Shown here one piece after another: positions 43,668 to 53,226 of a stretch of DNA of 64,000 bases; the first letter of the stretch is position 1; each line of letters opens with the position of its first letter. Source of the stretch: Paraburkholderia sartisoli (lineage in GTDB: Bacteria > Pseudomonadota > Gammaproteobacteria > Burkholderiales > Burkholderiaceae); the NCBI RefSeq assembly GCF_900107685.1, contig NZ_FNRQ01000007.1, forward strand, positions 62,001 to 126,000, read 5' to 3'. The notes under the pieces were generated by a model. That model made no database searches, was not told where the DNA came from, and saw only the letters and a program-made list of their open reading frames with translations. The translations under genes were made by a program, and so were the position numbers.

Positions 43668-44867
43668 CTAACGTCGGTTCGATCCCGACACCACATCGAT
43701 CCACACGGCCAGCACCAGAATGCCGCCCTTCACGATCATCTGCCAGTAAGCGTCGACGTCCAGCATCGACATGCCGTTATCGAGGCTCGCCATCACGAGC
43801 GCGCCGATCAACGCGCCGTACACCGTACCCGAGCCGCCGCGCATCGATGTCCCGCCGATAAAGCACGCGGCGATCGCGTCGAGTTCGCCCATCGTCCCCG
43901 CCGAGGGCGAGCCGGCCGCGAGCCGTGCCGTGTTGACGATGCCGCCAAACGCGCACATCAGCCCCATCAACGCGAAGATCGCGAGCTTCACGCGATCGGT
44001 ATTGACGCCCGAAAGCCGGGTGGCTTCCAGGTTCGAACCGACTGCGTAGATGCGACGGCCAAACACGGTCTGCGTGGCGATCCACGTGAAAACGGCCAGC
44101 AGCGCGAGCAGCATCAACACCGGCACCGGAATGCCGCCGTAGCGGTCGAGCGTGGCGATAAACGCGAACAGGATCACGCCTGCGCCCACGATCTTCGCGA
44201 CGTCCTGCCAGACCGGCACGACCGGCAGTTCATAGCGCTGCCGGTTGCGGCGCTGGCGCACCGTCAGCAGCGCGAGCAGCGCGAAGATCACGACGGCGAG
44301 CGTGTCGCCCGCGATTCGCGGCAGGTAGCCCTGGCCGAGAAACACGAGGCCATCGGAGACGGGCGCGATGGTCGAGCCGCCCGTGAGCCCGAGCAGGATG
44401 CCGCGATACGCGAGCATGCCGCCCAGGCCGACGATAAACGAAGGCACACGCCGGTACGTCGACCACCACCCGTTGAACATGCCGACCAGCACGCCGAGCA
44501 CCATCACGACGGGCACGGTCACGGCAAGCGGCCAGTGACGGTTCACGTCGAGAATCGCCGCGACGCCGCCCAGCAATCCAAGCAGCGACCCCACCGACAG
44601 ATCGATCTCGCCCGCGATGATGACGAACACCATGCCGCAGGCCAGCATGCCGGTGATCGACATCTGTCGCAGCAGGTTCGACAGGTTGCGCGGCGTGACG
44701 AACGCGCCATGCGTCAGGAACGAGAAGAAAATCCAGATCGCCGCGACTGCGAGCAGCAGCGCGAGAATCTTGTAGCGTGCGAACAGTTGCTGGAAACGCT
44801 GTCCGTTGCCGTACGAGGCGGACGAAGCCGCGTCGCCAGGGCTTTGGGAAGTGACGTCGGGAGTCAT
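43668..44867 (-). CDS. xylH: D-xylose ABC transporter permease
   Basis: A 399-residue inner-membrane permease of the ribose/xylose (BPD_transp_2) family, with about ten hydrophobic helices. The family motif region is 'GVNTDRVKLAIFALMGLMCA' followed by 'AIAACFIGGTSMRGGSGTV'. 'GMVFVIIAGEIDLSVGSLLG' is the conserved TM3 stretch of XylH/RbsC. The start overlaps the xylG stop (ATGA), and it is last in xylFGH. Confidence 0.93.
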   Translation of the reverse strand: MTPDVTSQSPGDAASSASYGNGQRFQQLFARYKILALLLAVAAIWIFFSFLTHGAFVTPRNLSNLLRQMSITGMLACGMVFVIIAGEIDLSVGSLLGLLGGVAAILDVNRHWPLAVTVPVVMVLGVLVGMFNGWWSTYRRVPSFIVGLGGMLAYRGILLGLTGGSTIAPVSDGLVFLGQGYLPRIAGDTLAVVIFALLALLTVRQRRNRQRYELPVVPVWQDVAKIVGAGVILFAFIATLDRYGGIPVPVLMLLALLAVFTWIATQTVFGRRIYAVGSNLEATRLSGVNTDRVKLAIFALMGLMCAFGGIVNTARLAAGSPSAGTMGELDAIAACFIGGTSMRGGSGTVYGALIGALVMASLDNGMSMLDVDAYWQMIVKGGILVLAVWIDVVSGSNRR

Positions 44868-46429
44868 GCGGCACTCGCTCCGGTTTGAGTCATGGAAGAA
44901 TTCACAGGGTTCAGTGCGGCCGTCAGGAGGTGTTCCTGGGTGAGCGTCTGGCCGTCGTTGATGAAGTCGCCGCGCAACTCGCCCTCGCCGATCACGAGCA
45001 CGCGGTCGCTGATGCCAAGCACTTCCGGCAACTCCGACGAAACCATCACGATCGCCATGCCGCGCTGCGCGAGCTGGAAGATCAATTTGTAAATCTCGTA
45101 CTTCGCGCCCACATCGACGCCGCGGGTCGGTTCATCGAGAATCAGCACCTTCGGATTCGTCAGCAGCATCTTCGTGAGCACGGCCTTTTGCTGGTTGCCG
45201 CCCGAAAGGCTCGCGATCGACAGCATCGGATGCGCGGCGCGAATCGACAGCCGCCGTATTTCCGTGTGGATGGTGTCGAGTTCGGCGGCGGCGTCGATGC
45301 GCCCGCCTTTGGCAAAGCGTTGCAACACCGCGAGCGTGATGTTGTGCCCCACGCCCAGTTGCGGCACGATGCCGTGACGCTTGCGATCCTCCGGCACCAT
45401 CGCGATGCCGGCACGGATCGCGTCGACCGGCGCGCGAATCCTGAGCGGCGCGCCTTCGAGCATCACGCTCGCCGTGCTGGTGCCCGGATAGGCGCCGAAC
45501 ACCGCCTGCATCAGCTCGGTGCGCCCCGCGCCGACGAGCCCGGCCACGCCAAGAATCTCGCCGCGCCGCAGCGTGAACGAGACGTCGTCGACGCGTTTGC
45601 GGCGTGGATTCGTGACGTCGTAACACGTCACGTTGCGCGCCTCGAAGATAACGTCGCCGATTTCGTGCGGCTCGCGCGGAAACAGGTTCCTGATTTCTCG
45701 CCCGACCATCATCGCGATGATGCGTTCGGTGGTCAGTTCGCGCATCGGCCCGGTCGACACGTGCCGGCCATCGCGGATGACCGTGATCGTGTCGCACACC
45801 GCCTCGACTTCGTCGAGCTTGTGCGAGATGTAGACGCACGCCACGCCGCGCTTTTTCAGGTCGCGCACGATGTTGAGCAGGATGCGCGTTTCCGTCTCCG
45901 TCAACGAAGACGACGGTTCGTCGAGAATCAGCAGCTTCGCGCGCTTGTTCAACGCCTTGGCGATCTCGATGAGCTGCTGGTGACCGCCGCCGTAGTTCAT
46001 CACCGGCTGCGCGACGTTGATGCCGGTAATGTCCAGTTCGCGCAGCAGTTCATCGGCGCGACGGTACATCGCCGCGTAGTTCATGCGCCCGCCGGGCAAC
46101 GTGATTTCGTTGCCCAGAAAAATGTTCTCGGCCACCGAAAGCTCCGGCACCAGCATCAGTTCCTGATGAATGATGACGATGCCCGCGCGTTCCGTGTCGC
46201 GCACGTTCGCCGCCTTGAGCGGCTGGCCTTCCCAGAGAATCTCGCCGTCCCATGTGCCGTGCGGATACACACCGGAAAGCACTTTCATCAGCGTCGACTT
46301 GCCCGCGCCGTTTTCGCCGCACAGGCCGACACATTCGCCCGGTGAGACGGCGAGGTCGATGCCATCCAGCGCCTTGACGCCGGAAAACGATTTGACGATG
46401 CCGCGCATCGTCAGCAATGATTGCGCCAT
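44864..46429 (-). CDS. xylG: D-xylose ABC transporter ATP-binding protein
   Basis: A 521-residue protein with two fused ATPase domains as in all sugar CUT2 transporters. The first has the Walker A 'GENGAGKSTLMKVLSGVY', signature 'MNYGGGHQQLIEIAKAL' and Walker B 'LLILDEPSSSL'. The second has the usual degenerate P-loop region ('VAGLVGAGRTELMQAVFG'), 'SLSGGNQQKAVLTKMLL' and 'VLILDEPTRGVDVG'. 'YPHGTWDGEILWEG' identifies XylG. I chose the ATG at 46429 because GAGG lies 9-10 bases upstream; an ATG at 46468 is possible. Confidence 0.93.
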   Translation of the reverse strand: MAQSLLTMRGIVKSFSGVKALDGIDLAVSPGECVGLCGENGAGKSTLMKVLSGVYPHGTWDGEILWEGQPLKAANVRDTERAGIVIIHQELMLVPELSVAENIFLGNEITLPGGRMNYAAMYRRADELLRELDITGINVAQPVMNYGGGHQQLIEIAKALNKRAKLLILDEPSSSLTETETRILLNIVRDLKKRGVACVYISHKLDEVEAVCDTITVIRDGRHVSTGPMRELTTERIIAMMVGREIRNLFPREPHEIGDVIFEARNVTCYDVTNPRRKRVDDVSFTLRRGEILGVAGLVGAGRTELMQAVFGAYPGTSTASVMLEGAPLRIRAPVDAIRAGIAMVPEDRKRHGIVPQLGVGHNITLAVLQRFAKGGRIDAAAELDTIHTEIRRLSIRAAHPMLSIASLSGGNQQKAVLTKMLLTNPKVLILDEPTRGVDVGAKYEIYKLIFQLAQRGMAIVMVSSELPEVLGISDRVLVIGEGELRGDFINDGQTLTQEHLLTAALNPVNSSMTQTGASAA

Positions 46430-46525
46430 TCGCGTCTGCCTCGTTGCAAAGTGCGCGGCTTCGGTCATCCCCTGGCTTTAATCCTTAGCTAGCGGGATGA
46501 CGACAAGCCGCGCACGTCTTACGTC

Positions 46526-47554
46526 TTATTGGCTCGCGAGTTGCGACTGGGTGTAAAAGCCATCCTTCACGACGATGTCGACGTTGCTCTTCGTGAGGAG
46601 CGTCGGTTGCAGCAGCACCGTGTCGACCTTCTTCTTGCCGTTGTCGTATTGCGCGTTAAACGCCGGCTTCGTGCCCTTCGCCAGATCCACCGCGAGCTTT
46701 GCGGCTTCACCTGCGATCAGCTTGAGCGGCTTGTAGACCGTCATGGTCTGCGTGCCGGCAATCAGGCGCTTCACGGCCGCGAGGTCGGCATCCTGGCCCG
46801 ACACCGGCACCTTCCCCGCCATCTTCTGCGCGGCCAGCGCCTGGATCGCGCCACCGGCGGTGCCGTCGTTCGATGCCACGATCGCGTCGATCTTGTTGTT
46901 GTTCGCGGTGAGCGCGTCTTCCGTGATGCGAAGCGCGGTCGAGGCGCTCCACTCCGGCACCCACTGCTGCCCGACGATCTTGATGTCACCGCGGTCGATT
47001 GCCGGCTTGAGAATCTTCAACTGGCCTTCGCGCAGCATCTTCGCGTTGTTGTCGGTCGGCGCGCCGCCAAGCAGGAAGTAGTTGCCCTTGGGCTGCGCGT
47101 TGTACACGCCCTGGGCCTGCAATTCGCCTACTTTCTCGTTGTCGAACGAGATGTAGGCGTCGACGTCGGCATCGAGAATCAGGCGGTCATACGAGATGAC
47201 CTTGATGCCGGCCTTCTTCGCTTCGGCCACCACGTTGCCAAGCGTCTTTGAATTGAACGGCACGATGACGATCACGTCCACACCGCGCGAGATCAGGTTT
47301 TCGATCTGCGCGATCTGGCGTTCCTCGCTGGCATCGGCCGATTGCACCGACACCGTGGCGCCGAGCTTCTGCGCGGCGGCGACGAAATAGTCGCGGTCGC
47401 GCGACCAGCGCTCGACACGCAGATCGTCGATACAGAAGCCAATTTCAGGGTGGTCCTTGCTCGCGTGCGCGAGCGGCGCGACGACAGACAGGCTGGCTAC
47501 CATCGCTCCGCACAGGAGCGTGCCCAGCAGGGAACGGCGTGTTTTGAATTTCAT
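46526..47554 (-). CDS. xylF: D-xylose-binding periplasmic protein
   Basis: A 342-residue substrate-binding protein with a cleavable signal peptide ending 'APLAHA'. The mature protein has 'IGFCIDDLRVERWSRDRDYF', 'IAQIENLISRGVDVIVIVPF', 'VISYDRLILDADVDAYISFD' and 'VPVSGQDADLAAVKRLIAGT', all close to E. coli XylF, including the sugar-stacking Trp and the Asp/Asn/Arg contacts of the type I fold. It is first in the xylFGH operon. Confidence 0.95.
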   Translation of the reverse strand: MKFKTRRSLLGTLLCGAMVASLSVVAPLAHASKDHPEIGFCIDDLRVERWSRDRDYFVAAAQKLGATVSVQSADASEERQIAQIENLISRGVDVIVIVPFNSKTLGNVVAEAKKAGIKVISYDRLILDADVDAYISFDNEKVGELQAQGVYNAQPKGNYFLLGGAPTDNNAKMLREGQLKILKPAIDRGDIKIVGQQWVPEWSASTALRITEDALTANNNKIDAIVASNDGTAGGAIQALAAQKMAGKVPVSGQDADLAAVKRLIAGTQTMTVYKPLKLIAGEAAKLAVDLAKGTKPAFNAQYDNGKKKVDTVLLQPTLLTKSNVDIVVKDGFYTQSQLASQ

Positions 47555-47700
47555 GTCTCACTCCTCGTTATGGTCGTTTCGTGCTGCATCGAAAGGCCGT
47601 GCATCAACGCTGCGCGGCCGGGCAAATGACAACAAAGGCACTACCTTTTTCGCGTCGCGGCTGCACTGGCCGCGACCATCGGTCCGCTTTCACCCATCCG
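47555..47700. other. Gap between xylB and xylF
   Basis: 146 bases, both neighbours on the minus strand. I see no terminator for xylB and no copy of the ATTGCGAAATTG motif found before xylA and xylB, so whether xylFGH has its own promoter cannot be judged from the sequence alone. Confidence 0.4.
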
Positions 47701-49179
47701 TCAGGGATGGGCTGCAAACACGGGTTCAAGCGCGCGATACAGCGCGTGAAAAGTGGGACGGCGCGCGTCGCGATACCACGCGTGGCGTGTCGCATCCGGC
47801 TCGCGCACCGCGACGACTTCGGGCGTCGGACACACCGCTTCGAGCGCCGCCGTGGGCTCGACCGCCAGATGCGCGAGACGCGCGGCGCCAAGCGCGGGGC
47901 CCACCTCGCCGCCCGACCGCAACGTCAGCGGACGGTCGGCGATGTCGGCCAGCATCTGCGTCCAGTAAGCGCTGCGTGAACCGCCACCGATCACCGTGAT
48001 CTCCTCGGGCACGAGACCCGCCGCATGCAGCGCGTCCATGCCGTCGAGCAGCGCGAAACCGACACCTTCCAGCGTCGCATTCGCGAGATCGGCGCGCGTC
48101 GTCCCGGGCGTCATGCCATAGAACACGCCCCTGGCGTTCACGTTGTTGTGCGGCGTGCGCTCGCCCGTCAGATACGGGAGGAACCACGCGTTGCGGCTGC
48201 CCGCGTTTGCCTCGGCATCGGCGAGCAGCGCGGGTACGTCCGCATATCCGGTGAGACCTGCGCAAAAGTCGATACAGCCTGCCGCGTTCAGCATCACCGA
48301 CATCAGGTGCCACGTCTGCGGCAACGCATGGCAGAAGCTGTGTACCGCCGAAGCGGGATTCGCGAGAAAACCATCGGACACGGCGAAGTAAACACCCGAC
48401 GTGCCGAGCGAAAGCATCGCCTGCCCTGGCTTGACGATGCCGACACCCACCGCGCCCGCTGCGTTGTCGCCGCCGCCCGCGACTACCGGAATCTCCTTCA
48501 ATCCCCATTCGCGTGCGAGTTCGGGCTTAAGCGTTCCGGTGACACGATTGCCTTCGAACACCGTGGGCATCTGTTCGCGCGTCAAGCCGCATGCACCAAG
48601 CAACGCGTCGCTATAGTCGCGCTTCGCGACGTCGAGCCATAGCGTGCCGGCCGCATCGGACGGATCGGTTGCGAAGTCGCCGGTCAGCCGGTAACGCAGA
48701 TAGTCTTTAGGCAGGAGCACCTGCGCGATACGCGCAAAGACGTCCGGTTCGTGCTTGCGGACCCACAACAGTTTGGGCGCGGTAAACCCGGGCATCGCAA
48801 GATTGCCCGCGACGGCATGCAGCTGCGGCACGGCCGCTTCCAGCTCGACACATTCCACGTCCGAGCGTCCGTCGTTCCACAGGATCGCGGGGCGCAGCAC
48901 CTCACCTTTGGCGTCGAGCAACGTCGCGCCGTGCATCTGGCCGGTGAGACCGATCGCTTCGATACGCGTCGCGTCGATGCCCTCCACGCGGACCTGCGCG
49001 AGCAGATCGCTGATTGCAGCCGTCGTCGCATGCCACCAGTCTTCGGGTGACTGCTCCGACCAGCGCGGATGCGGACGGCTGACGGACAGCGCGTGTCCGG
49101 CCGTGCAGCGCACGCGTGAGTCGCGATCGAGCAGCACCGCCTTGACGCCCGACGTGCCGAGGTCAATACCGATGAACAT
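47701..49179 (-). CDS. xylB: Xylulokinase
   Basis: A 492-residue FGGY kinase converting D-xylulose to xylulose 5-phosphate. The start at 49179 gives the canonical 'MFIGIDLGTSGVKAVLLD' and has GGAG upstream; upstream ATG codons are less well placed. 'GLTGQMHGATLLDAKGEVL', 'ILWNDGRSDVECVELE', the catalytic-Asp region 'VVAGGGDNAAGAVGVG' and the second FGGY motif 'ITVIGGGSRSAYWTQMLADI' are present. It lies downstream of xylA on the same strand with 114 bases between. Confidence 0.94.
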   Translation of the reverse strand: MFIGIDLGTSGVKAVLLDRDSRVRCTAGHALSVSRPHPRWSEQSPEDWWHATTAAISDLLAQVRVEGIDATRIEAIGLTGQMHGATLLDAKGEVLRPAILWNDGRSDVECVELEAAVPQLHAVAGNLAMPGFTAPKLLWVRKHEPDVFARIAQVLLPKDYLRYRLTGDFATDPSDAAGTLWLDVAKRDYSDALLGACGLTREQMPTVFEGNRVTGTLKPELAREWGLKEIPVVAGGGDNAAGAVGVGIVKPGQAMLSLGTSGVYFAVSDGFLANPASAVHSFCHALPQTWHLMSVMLNAAGCIDFCAGLTGYADVPALLADAEANAGSRNAWFLPYLTGERTPHNNVNARGVFYGMTPGTTRADLANATLEGVGFALLDGMDALHAAGLVPEEITVIGGGSRSAYWTQMLADIADRPLTLRSGGEVGPALGAARLAHLAVEPTAALEAVCPTPEVVAVREPDATRHAWYRDARRPTFHALYRALEPVFAAHP

Positions 49180-49229
49180 TGTCTCCATCCTTTTTTCGCG
49201 CAAGTGTGCGCCTTGCCGCCCCGTCATCC

Positions 49230-49241
49230 ATTGCGAAATTG
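49230..49241. promoter_or_regulatory. Motif shared with the xylA upstream region
   Basis: ATTGCGAAATTG, 51-62 bases upstream of the xylB start. The same 12-mer occurs at 50733-50744 upstream of xylA. It could be a XylR half-site (inference). Confidence 0.4.
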
Positions 49242-49293
49242 ACGGGTGGCGCTAACGTTTTTTTAGCGGCGCGAGAAGCGCCTTTAGCACGGC

Positions 49294-50615
49294 CTAGCGT
49301 TGCGCGTAGATCGCCCGGTTCACGATGTTCTCGAGCTGCTCCTGCTGGCCGCTGACGTGTTGCGGATTCACGCCGCGCGCCAGTGCATCGGTGGCGAGCG
49401 TCGACAGCGAATAGCCACCCGACAGGATCTTGCGTCCGAACTCCGTATCCCAGCCGGCGTAACGCTGCTGGCGGAATTTCTCCAGACGGTCGTTCTCGAC
49501 GAGCACCGCGGCGCGCTCCAGCGCCACCGCGAGCACGTCGATCGCGCCGACGTGGCCGTAGAACAGGTCTTCCGCATCGACGCTCTGGCGCCGCACTTTC
49601 GCGTCGAAATTCATGCCGCCGGTCGTGAAGCCGCCGTGACGCAGGATTTCGTAGAACGCGAGCGTCATTTCCTCGACGCTGTTCGGGAACTGGTCGGTGT
49701 CCCAGCCGTTTTGCGGATCGCCGCGATTCGCATCGAGGCTGCCGAAGACACCCAGCGCGAACGCAGTCGCGATCTCATGATGGAACGAGTGGCCGGCAAG
49801 TGTCGCGTGATTGGCTTCGATGTTCACGCGAATTTCGTCCTGCAAACCGTATTGCCGCAAAAAGCCGTGTACGGTTGCGACGTCGTAGTCGTACTGGTGC
49901 TTCGTCGGTTCCTGCGGTTTCGGTTCGATCAGCAGCGCGCCCTTGAAGCCGATGCGATGCTTGTGCTCGATCACCATGTTCAGGAAGCGCGCGAACTGGT
50001 CGCGCTCGCGAACGAGGTCCGTGTTGAGCAGCGTGTCGTAGCCTTCGCGTCCGCCCCATAGCACGTAGTTGTCGCCTCCAGCTTGAGCGTCGCGTCGAGC
50101 GCGTGGCATACCTGGGTCGCGGCATAGGCGAACACCTCGGGGTTCGGGCTCGTCGCGGCGCCCGCCGCATAACGCGGATGCGAGAACAGGTTCGCCGTGC
50201 CCCACAGCAGCTTCATGCCGGTATCCTGCTGCTTGCGCGCGAGATAGTCGGTCATGCGCGAGAAGTTTTCGACGTAGTGCTTGAGGCTCGTGCCTTCAGG
50301 GGCAACGTCGGTGTCGTGGAACGTGTAGTACGGCACGCCCAGCTTCGTGAAGAACGCGAACGCTTCATCCGCTTTTTGCTGCGCCCGCTCCATCGCGTCG
50401 CCCGGCTGCTGCCAGGGGCGCTTGAACGCGCCCTGACCGAAGATGTCGGAGCCCGGCCAGACAAACGTGTGCCAGTAGCAGACGGCAATGCGCAGGTGCT
50501 CTTCCATGGTCTTGCCGAGCACCTCTTTCTTGCGGTCGTAGAACCGGTAAGCAAGGGGATTGTCCGATTGCGGGCCTTCGTATTGCACTGCGGGAACGTG
50601 TTCGAAAAAGGACAT
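49294..50615 (-). pseudogene. xylA: Xylose isomerase, interrupted by a single-base frameshift
   Basis: The two parts together make a full-length xylose isomerase (440 residues when one base is restored, the length of E. coli XylA). The first part starts at the ATG at 50615 after CAGGAGA ('MSFFEHVPAVQYEGPQSDNP', 'FVWPGSDIFG', 'KLLWGTANLFSHPRY'). The second contains 'YVLWGGREGYDTLL', 'GALLIEPKPQEPTKHQYDYD', 'EANHATLAGHSFHHEIA' and 'QFPNSVEEMT', with the metal ligands intact. The frame changes at about 50076-50080, where one G is missing from the codon pair for Gly-Gly in 'KLGGDNYVLWGG'. As written, translation runs out of frame to a stop at 49980. A sequencing error is a real possibility, as all else looks functional. 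Confidence 0.88.
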
Positions 50616-50732
50616 GTCGTCTCCTGATGTCATGTTGCGCTGCAACCGGGTTTTCCCGCGGCATCGGTGATCCGGCGCGGGGTGGTTGATGCAGGTTGAC
50701 GCCATGCTGCCAGTGGGTGGGACGCCCGGGCA

Positions 50733-50744
50733 ATTGCGAAATTG
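50733..50744. promoter_or_regulatory. Direct-repeat motif in the xylA-xylR intergenic region
   Basis: ATTGCGAAATTG is part of the longer AATTGCGAAATTGCG, which reads as two ATTGCG direct repeats 9 bases apart. AraC-type regulators such as XylR bind direct repeats, and this is the divergent xylA/xylR control region (about 290 bases). A candidate only. Confidence 0.45.
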
Positions 50745-50907
50745 CGCAGCCTGTGTAATGTTTCTCGCGGGCCATCGCAATCGGTCGCCCAGGCGCGGGT
50801 TTCCCGGCCTAAAATAACCACACACTTAAAACCAGCGCGGGCGAGGTCGCCACGCCCAACAGAGACAATGGTTCGCGCGTGTCCACACGCCGCACGCCAT
50901 CCAGGTG

Positions 50908-52110
50908 ATGACCCGAACCCAGACACCGCCAAAAACACACCGCATCGCGCTCCTGTTCAATGCGAACAAGGTGTATGACCGCGAGATCATCACGGGTATC
51001 GGCAATTACCTGCTGTCGACGCGCGTCGCGTGGGACCTGTTCCTCGAAGAAGATTTTCGCTGCCGGCTGGAAGGCATCGAGCGGTTCGACGGCGACGGCA
51101 TCATCGCGGATTTCGACGATCCCGCTGTGTGCGAGGCGCTGGGCGACTGCGCGCTGCCGGTCGTCGCGGTCGGTTCGTCGTATGAAGACACGTCGCAGTA
51201 TCCGCCGGGTCTCCCCTACATCGCGACCGACAATCCCAAGCTCGTCTCGCTCGCGTTCACGCATCTGATCGGCGCCGGGTTGCAGCGCTTCGCGTTTTAC
51301 AGCCTGCCTGAAGCGCCGGAAAACCGCTGGGCCCAGCAGCGCGAACTCGCGTTCACGCACCTGCTCGATGCGGAAGGGCTCGAAGTCGAGATCTATCGCG
51401 GCCTGCCCACCAGCGCGCCCGGCTGGAACAAGGCAAGCGGGCAACTCGCCGCGTGGCTCAAGGATCTGCCGAAGCCCGTCGGCATCATCGCCGTGACGGA
51501 TGCGCGCGCACGGCATCTTCTGCAGGCGTGTCTGATGGCGGGCGTCTCGGTACCGGAAGAAGTCGCGATCATCGGCATCGACAACGATCCGTTGACGCGC
51601 ACGCTCACGCGTATTCCGCTTTCCTCCGTGATTCAGGGCACCGAGGAAATGGGCCGCACCGCCGCGCACCTTTTGCACCAGATGCTGCACGGCGCGCGTT
51701 TTCCTGGGCGGCGCATTCTCGTGCCGCCCGTCGGCATCAACGTCCTCGAATCGACAAAGCATCAGCCGCTTTCAAGCCCGTATGTGATGCGCGCGCGGCA
51801 CTTTATCCGGCAATACGCGTGTCAGGGCATTCGCACCGAACAGGTTGCGGATTACGTCGGTGTCTCGCGTTCGTCGCTCGAAGAATATTTTCGCCGCGAA
51901 CTGCAGTGCACCGTGCATCAGGAAATTTTGCGCCATAAACTGGATGCCGCCAAAACCATGCTTGCAAAGCGCGACGCCTCGAGTGCGGAAGTCGCGATCC
52001 GCTGCGGATTCACGTCGCTGCAATACATGTACGCGGTTTTTCGTCGTGAACTCGGCTGCACGCCGCGCGAGTATCAGGAACGCGCGACGTCGTCGGCTGC
52101 GCCGGGTTGA
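50908..52110 (+). CDS. xylR: XylR, AraC-family regulator with periplasmic-binding-like sensor
   Basis: A 400-residue activator. The N-terminal half is a LacI/PBP-type sugar-sensing domain ('HRIALLFNANKVYDREIITG', 'ITDARARHLLQACLMAGVSVPE' pattern, 'VAIIGIDNDPLTRTLTRIPL'). The C-terminal half has two AraC helix-turn-helices ('IRTEQVADYVGVSRSSLEEY', 'AEVAIRCGFTSLQYMYAVFR'). This architecture is that of E. coli XylR, which activates xylA and xylF on binding D-xylose. It is divergent from xylA. A GTG at 50905 directly precedes the chosen ATG. Confidence 0.93.
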   Translation: MTRTQTPPKTHRIALLFNANKVYDREIITGIGNYLLSTRVAWDLFLEEDFRCRLEGIERFDGDGIIADFDDPAVCEALGDCALPVVAVGSSYEDTSQYPPGLPYIATDNPKLVSLAFTHLIGAGLQRFAFYSLPEAPENRWAQQRELAFTHLLDAEGLEVEIYRGLPTSAPGWNKASGQLAAWLKDLPKPVGIIAVTDARARHLLQACLMAGVSVPEEVAIIGIDNDPLTRTLTRIPLSSVIQGTEEMGRTAAHLLHQMLHGARFPGRRILVPPVGINVLESTKHQPLSSPYVMRARHFIRQYACQGIRTEQVADYVGVSRSSLEEYFRRELQCTVHQEILRHKLDAAKTMLAKRDASSAEVAIRCGFTSLQYMYAVFRRELGCTPREYQERATSSAAPG

Positions 52111-52137
52111 CTCTTCTACCTCCCCACTTTCGCCGAC

Positions 52138-53217
52138 ATGATTACTCACGCTCGCCTTTCCTCCGCCTCCTGGGGCACGCTCGCAAGCGGCGACCCGGTG
52201 CGGATCTTCACGCTGCGTAACGCGCACGGCATGAAGGTCGCCGTCAGCGATCTCGGCGCGACGCTCGTTTCGTGGCACGCACCCGATCGCGCCGGACGTC
52301 TCGACGACATCCTGCTCGGCCACGACACGCCCACCGAATACTTCGCGGCCACGACGTATATGGGCGCGCTCGTCGGCCGCTGGGCGAACCGCATCGCGCA
52401 TGCGCGCTTCACGCTCGACGGCATCGATTACGCGCTCGACCGCAACGACGGCCCGAACCTGCTGCACGGGGGCGCTGCCGGATTTCACCGCGCGATGTGG
52501 GACGCAAGCGAAGATAACGGCGCGCTCGTGATGCGGCTCGAATCCGCGGAAGGCGACGCGGGTTTTCCGGGCAACGTGACAGTCCAGGTGCGCTACACGC
52601 TCGACGACGACGGCACGCTCGGCATCGATTACGAAGCCGTGTCCGATGCACCCACTCCGCTCAACCTCACGAGCCATCCGTATTTCAACCTGACGGGCCA
52701 GCCCGACACGGACATTCGCGGTCACGTGATGACGATCGAGGCTGACGAATTCCTCGAAGTGGACGCGGAGCTGATTCCGTCCGGCCGCGCGGAAGTGGCT
52801 GGCAACGCGTTCGATTTCCGGCAGAGCGCACCGGTCGGCGCACGGCTCGACTGGCCGCATGTGCAACTGGCGCGCGCCGGCGGCTTCGATCATTGCTACG
52901 TGCTGCGCGACGTACCCGGGCCCGATACCGTCCTGCGGCCGGTCCGGCACGTGGCGCGCGCGTACGAACCGGCGAGCGGCCGCGCGCTCACGGTATCCAC
53001 CAACGAACGCGGCCTGCAGTTCTACACGGGTAACTTTCTGGAAGGCACCGTGGGCCGCAACGGCACCGTGTATCGCAAGCACGCGGGACTCTGTCTCGAA
53101 GCGGGCGGATTCCCGAACCAGATCAACATGGAAGAACGCGAGCGCGAACAGGTGATCCTGCGGCCTGGCGAGGTCTATCGCCAGCTCACGCGCTACAACG
53201 TGGGCGTGGCCACGTAA
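52138..53217 (+). CDS. galM: Aldose 1-epimerase (mutarotase)
   Basis: A 359-residue GalM-family enzyme interconverting the alpha and beta anomers of free sugars, here probably xylose. 'YMGALVGRWANRIAHARFTL' carries substrate contacts, 'NLTSHPYFNLTG' holds the catalytic His, and 'GLCLEAGGFPNQINM' carries the catalytic Glu. It follows xylR by 27 bases on the same strand, so it belongs to the xylose locus. Confidence 0.93.
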   Translation: MITHARLSSASWGTLASGDPVRIFTLRNAHGMKVAVSDLGATLVSWHAPDRAGRLDDILLGHDTPTEYFAATTYMGALVGRWANRIAHARFTLDGIDYALDRNDGPNLLHGGAAGFHRAMWDASEDNGALVMRLESAEGDAGFPGNVTVQVRYTLDDDGTLGIDYEAVSDAPTPLNLTSHPYFNLTGQPDTDIRGHVMTIEADEFLEVDAELIPSGRAEVAGNAFDFRQSAPVGARLDWPHVQLARAGGFDHCYVLRDVPGPDTVLRPVRHVARAYEPASGRALTVSTNERGLQFYTGNFLEGTVGRNGTVYRKHAGLCLEAGGFPNQINMEEREREQVILRPGEVYRQLTRYNVGVAT

Positions 53218-53226
53218 CGCGCGCCG

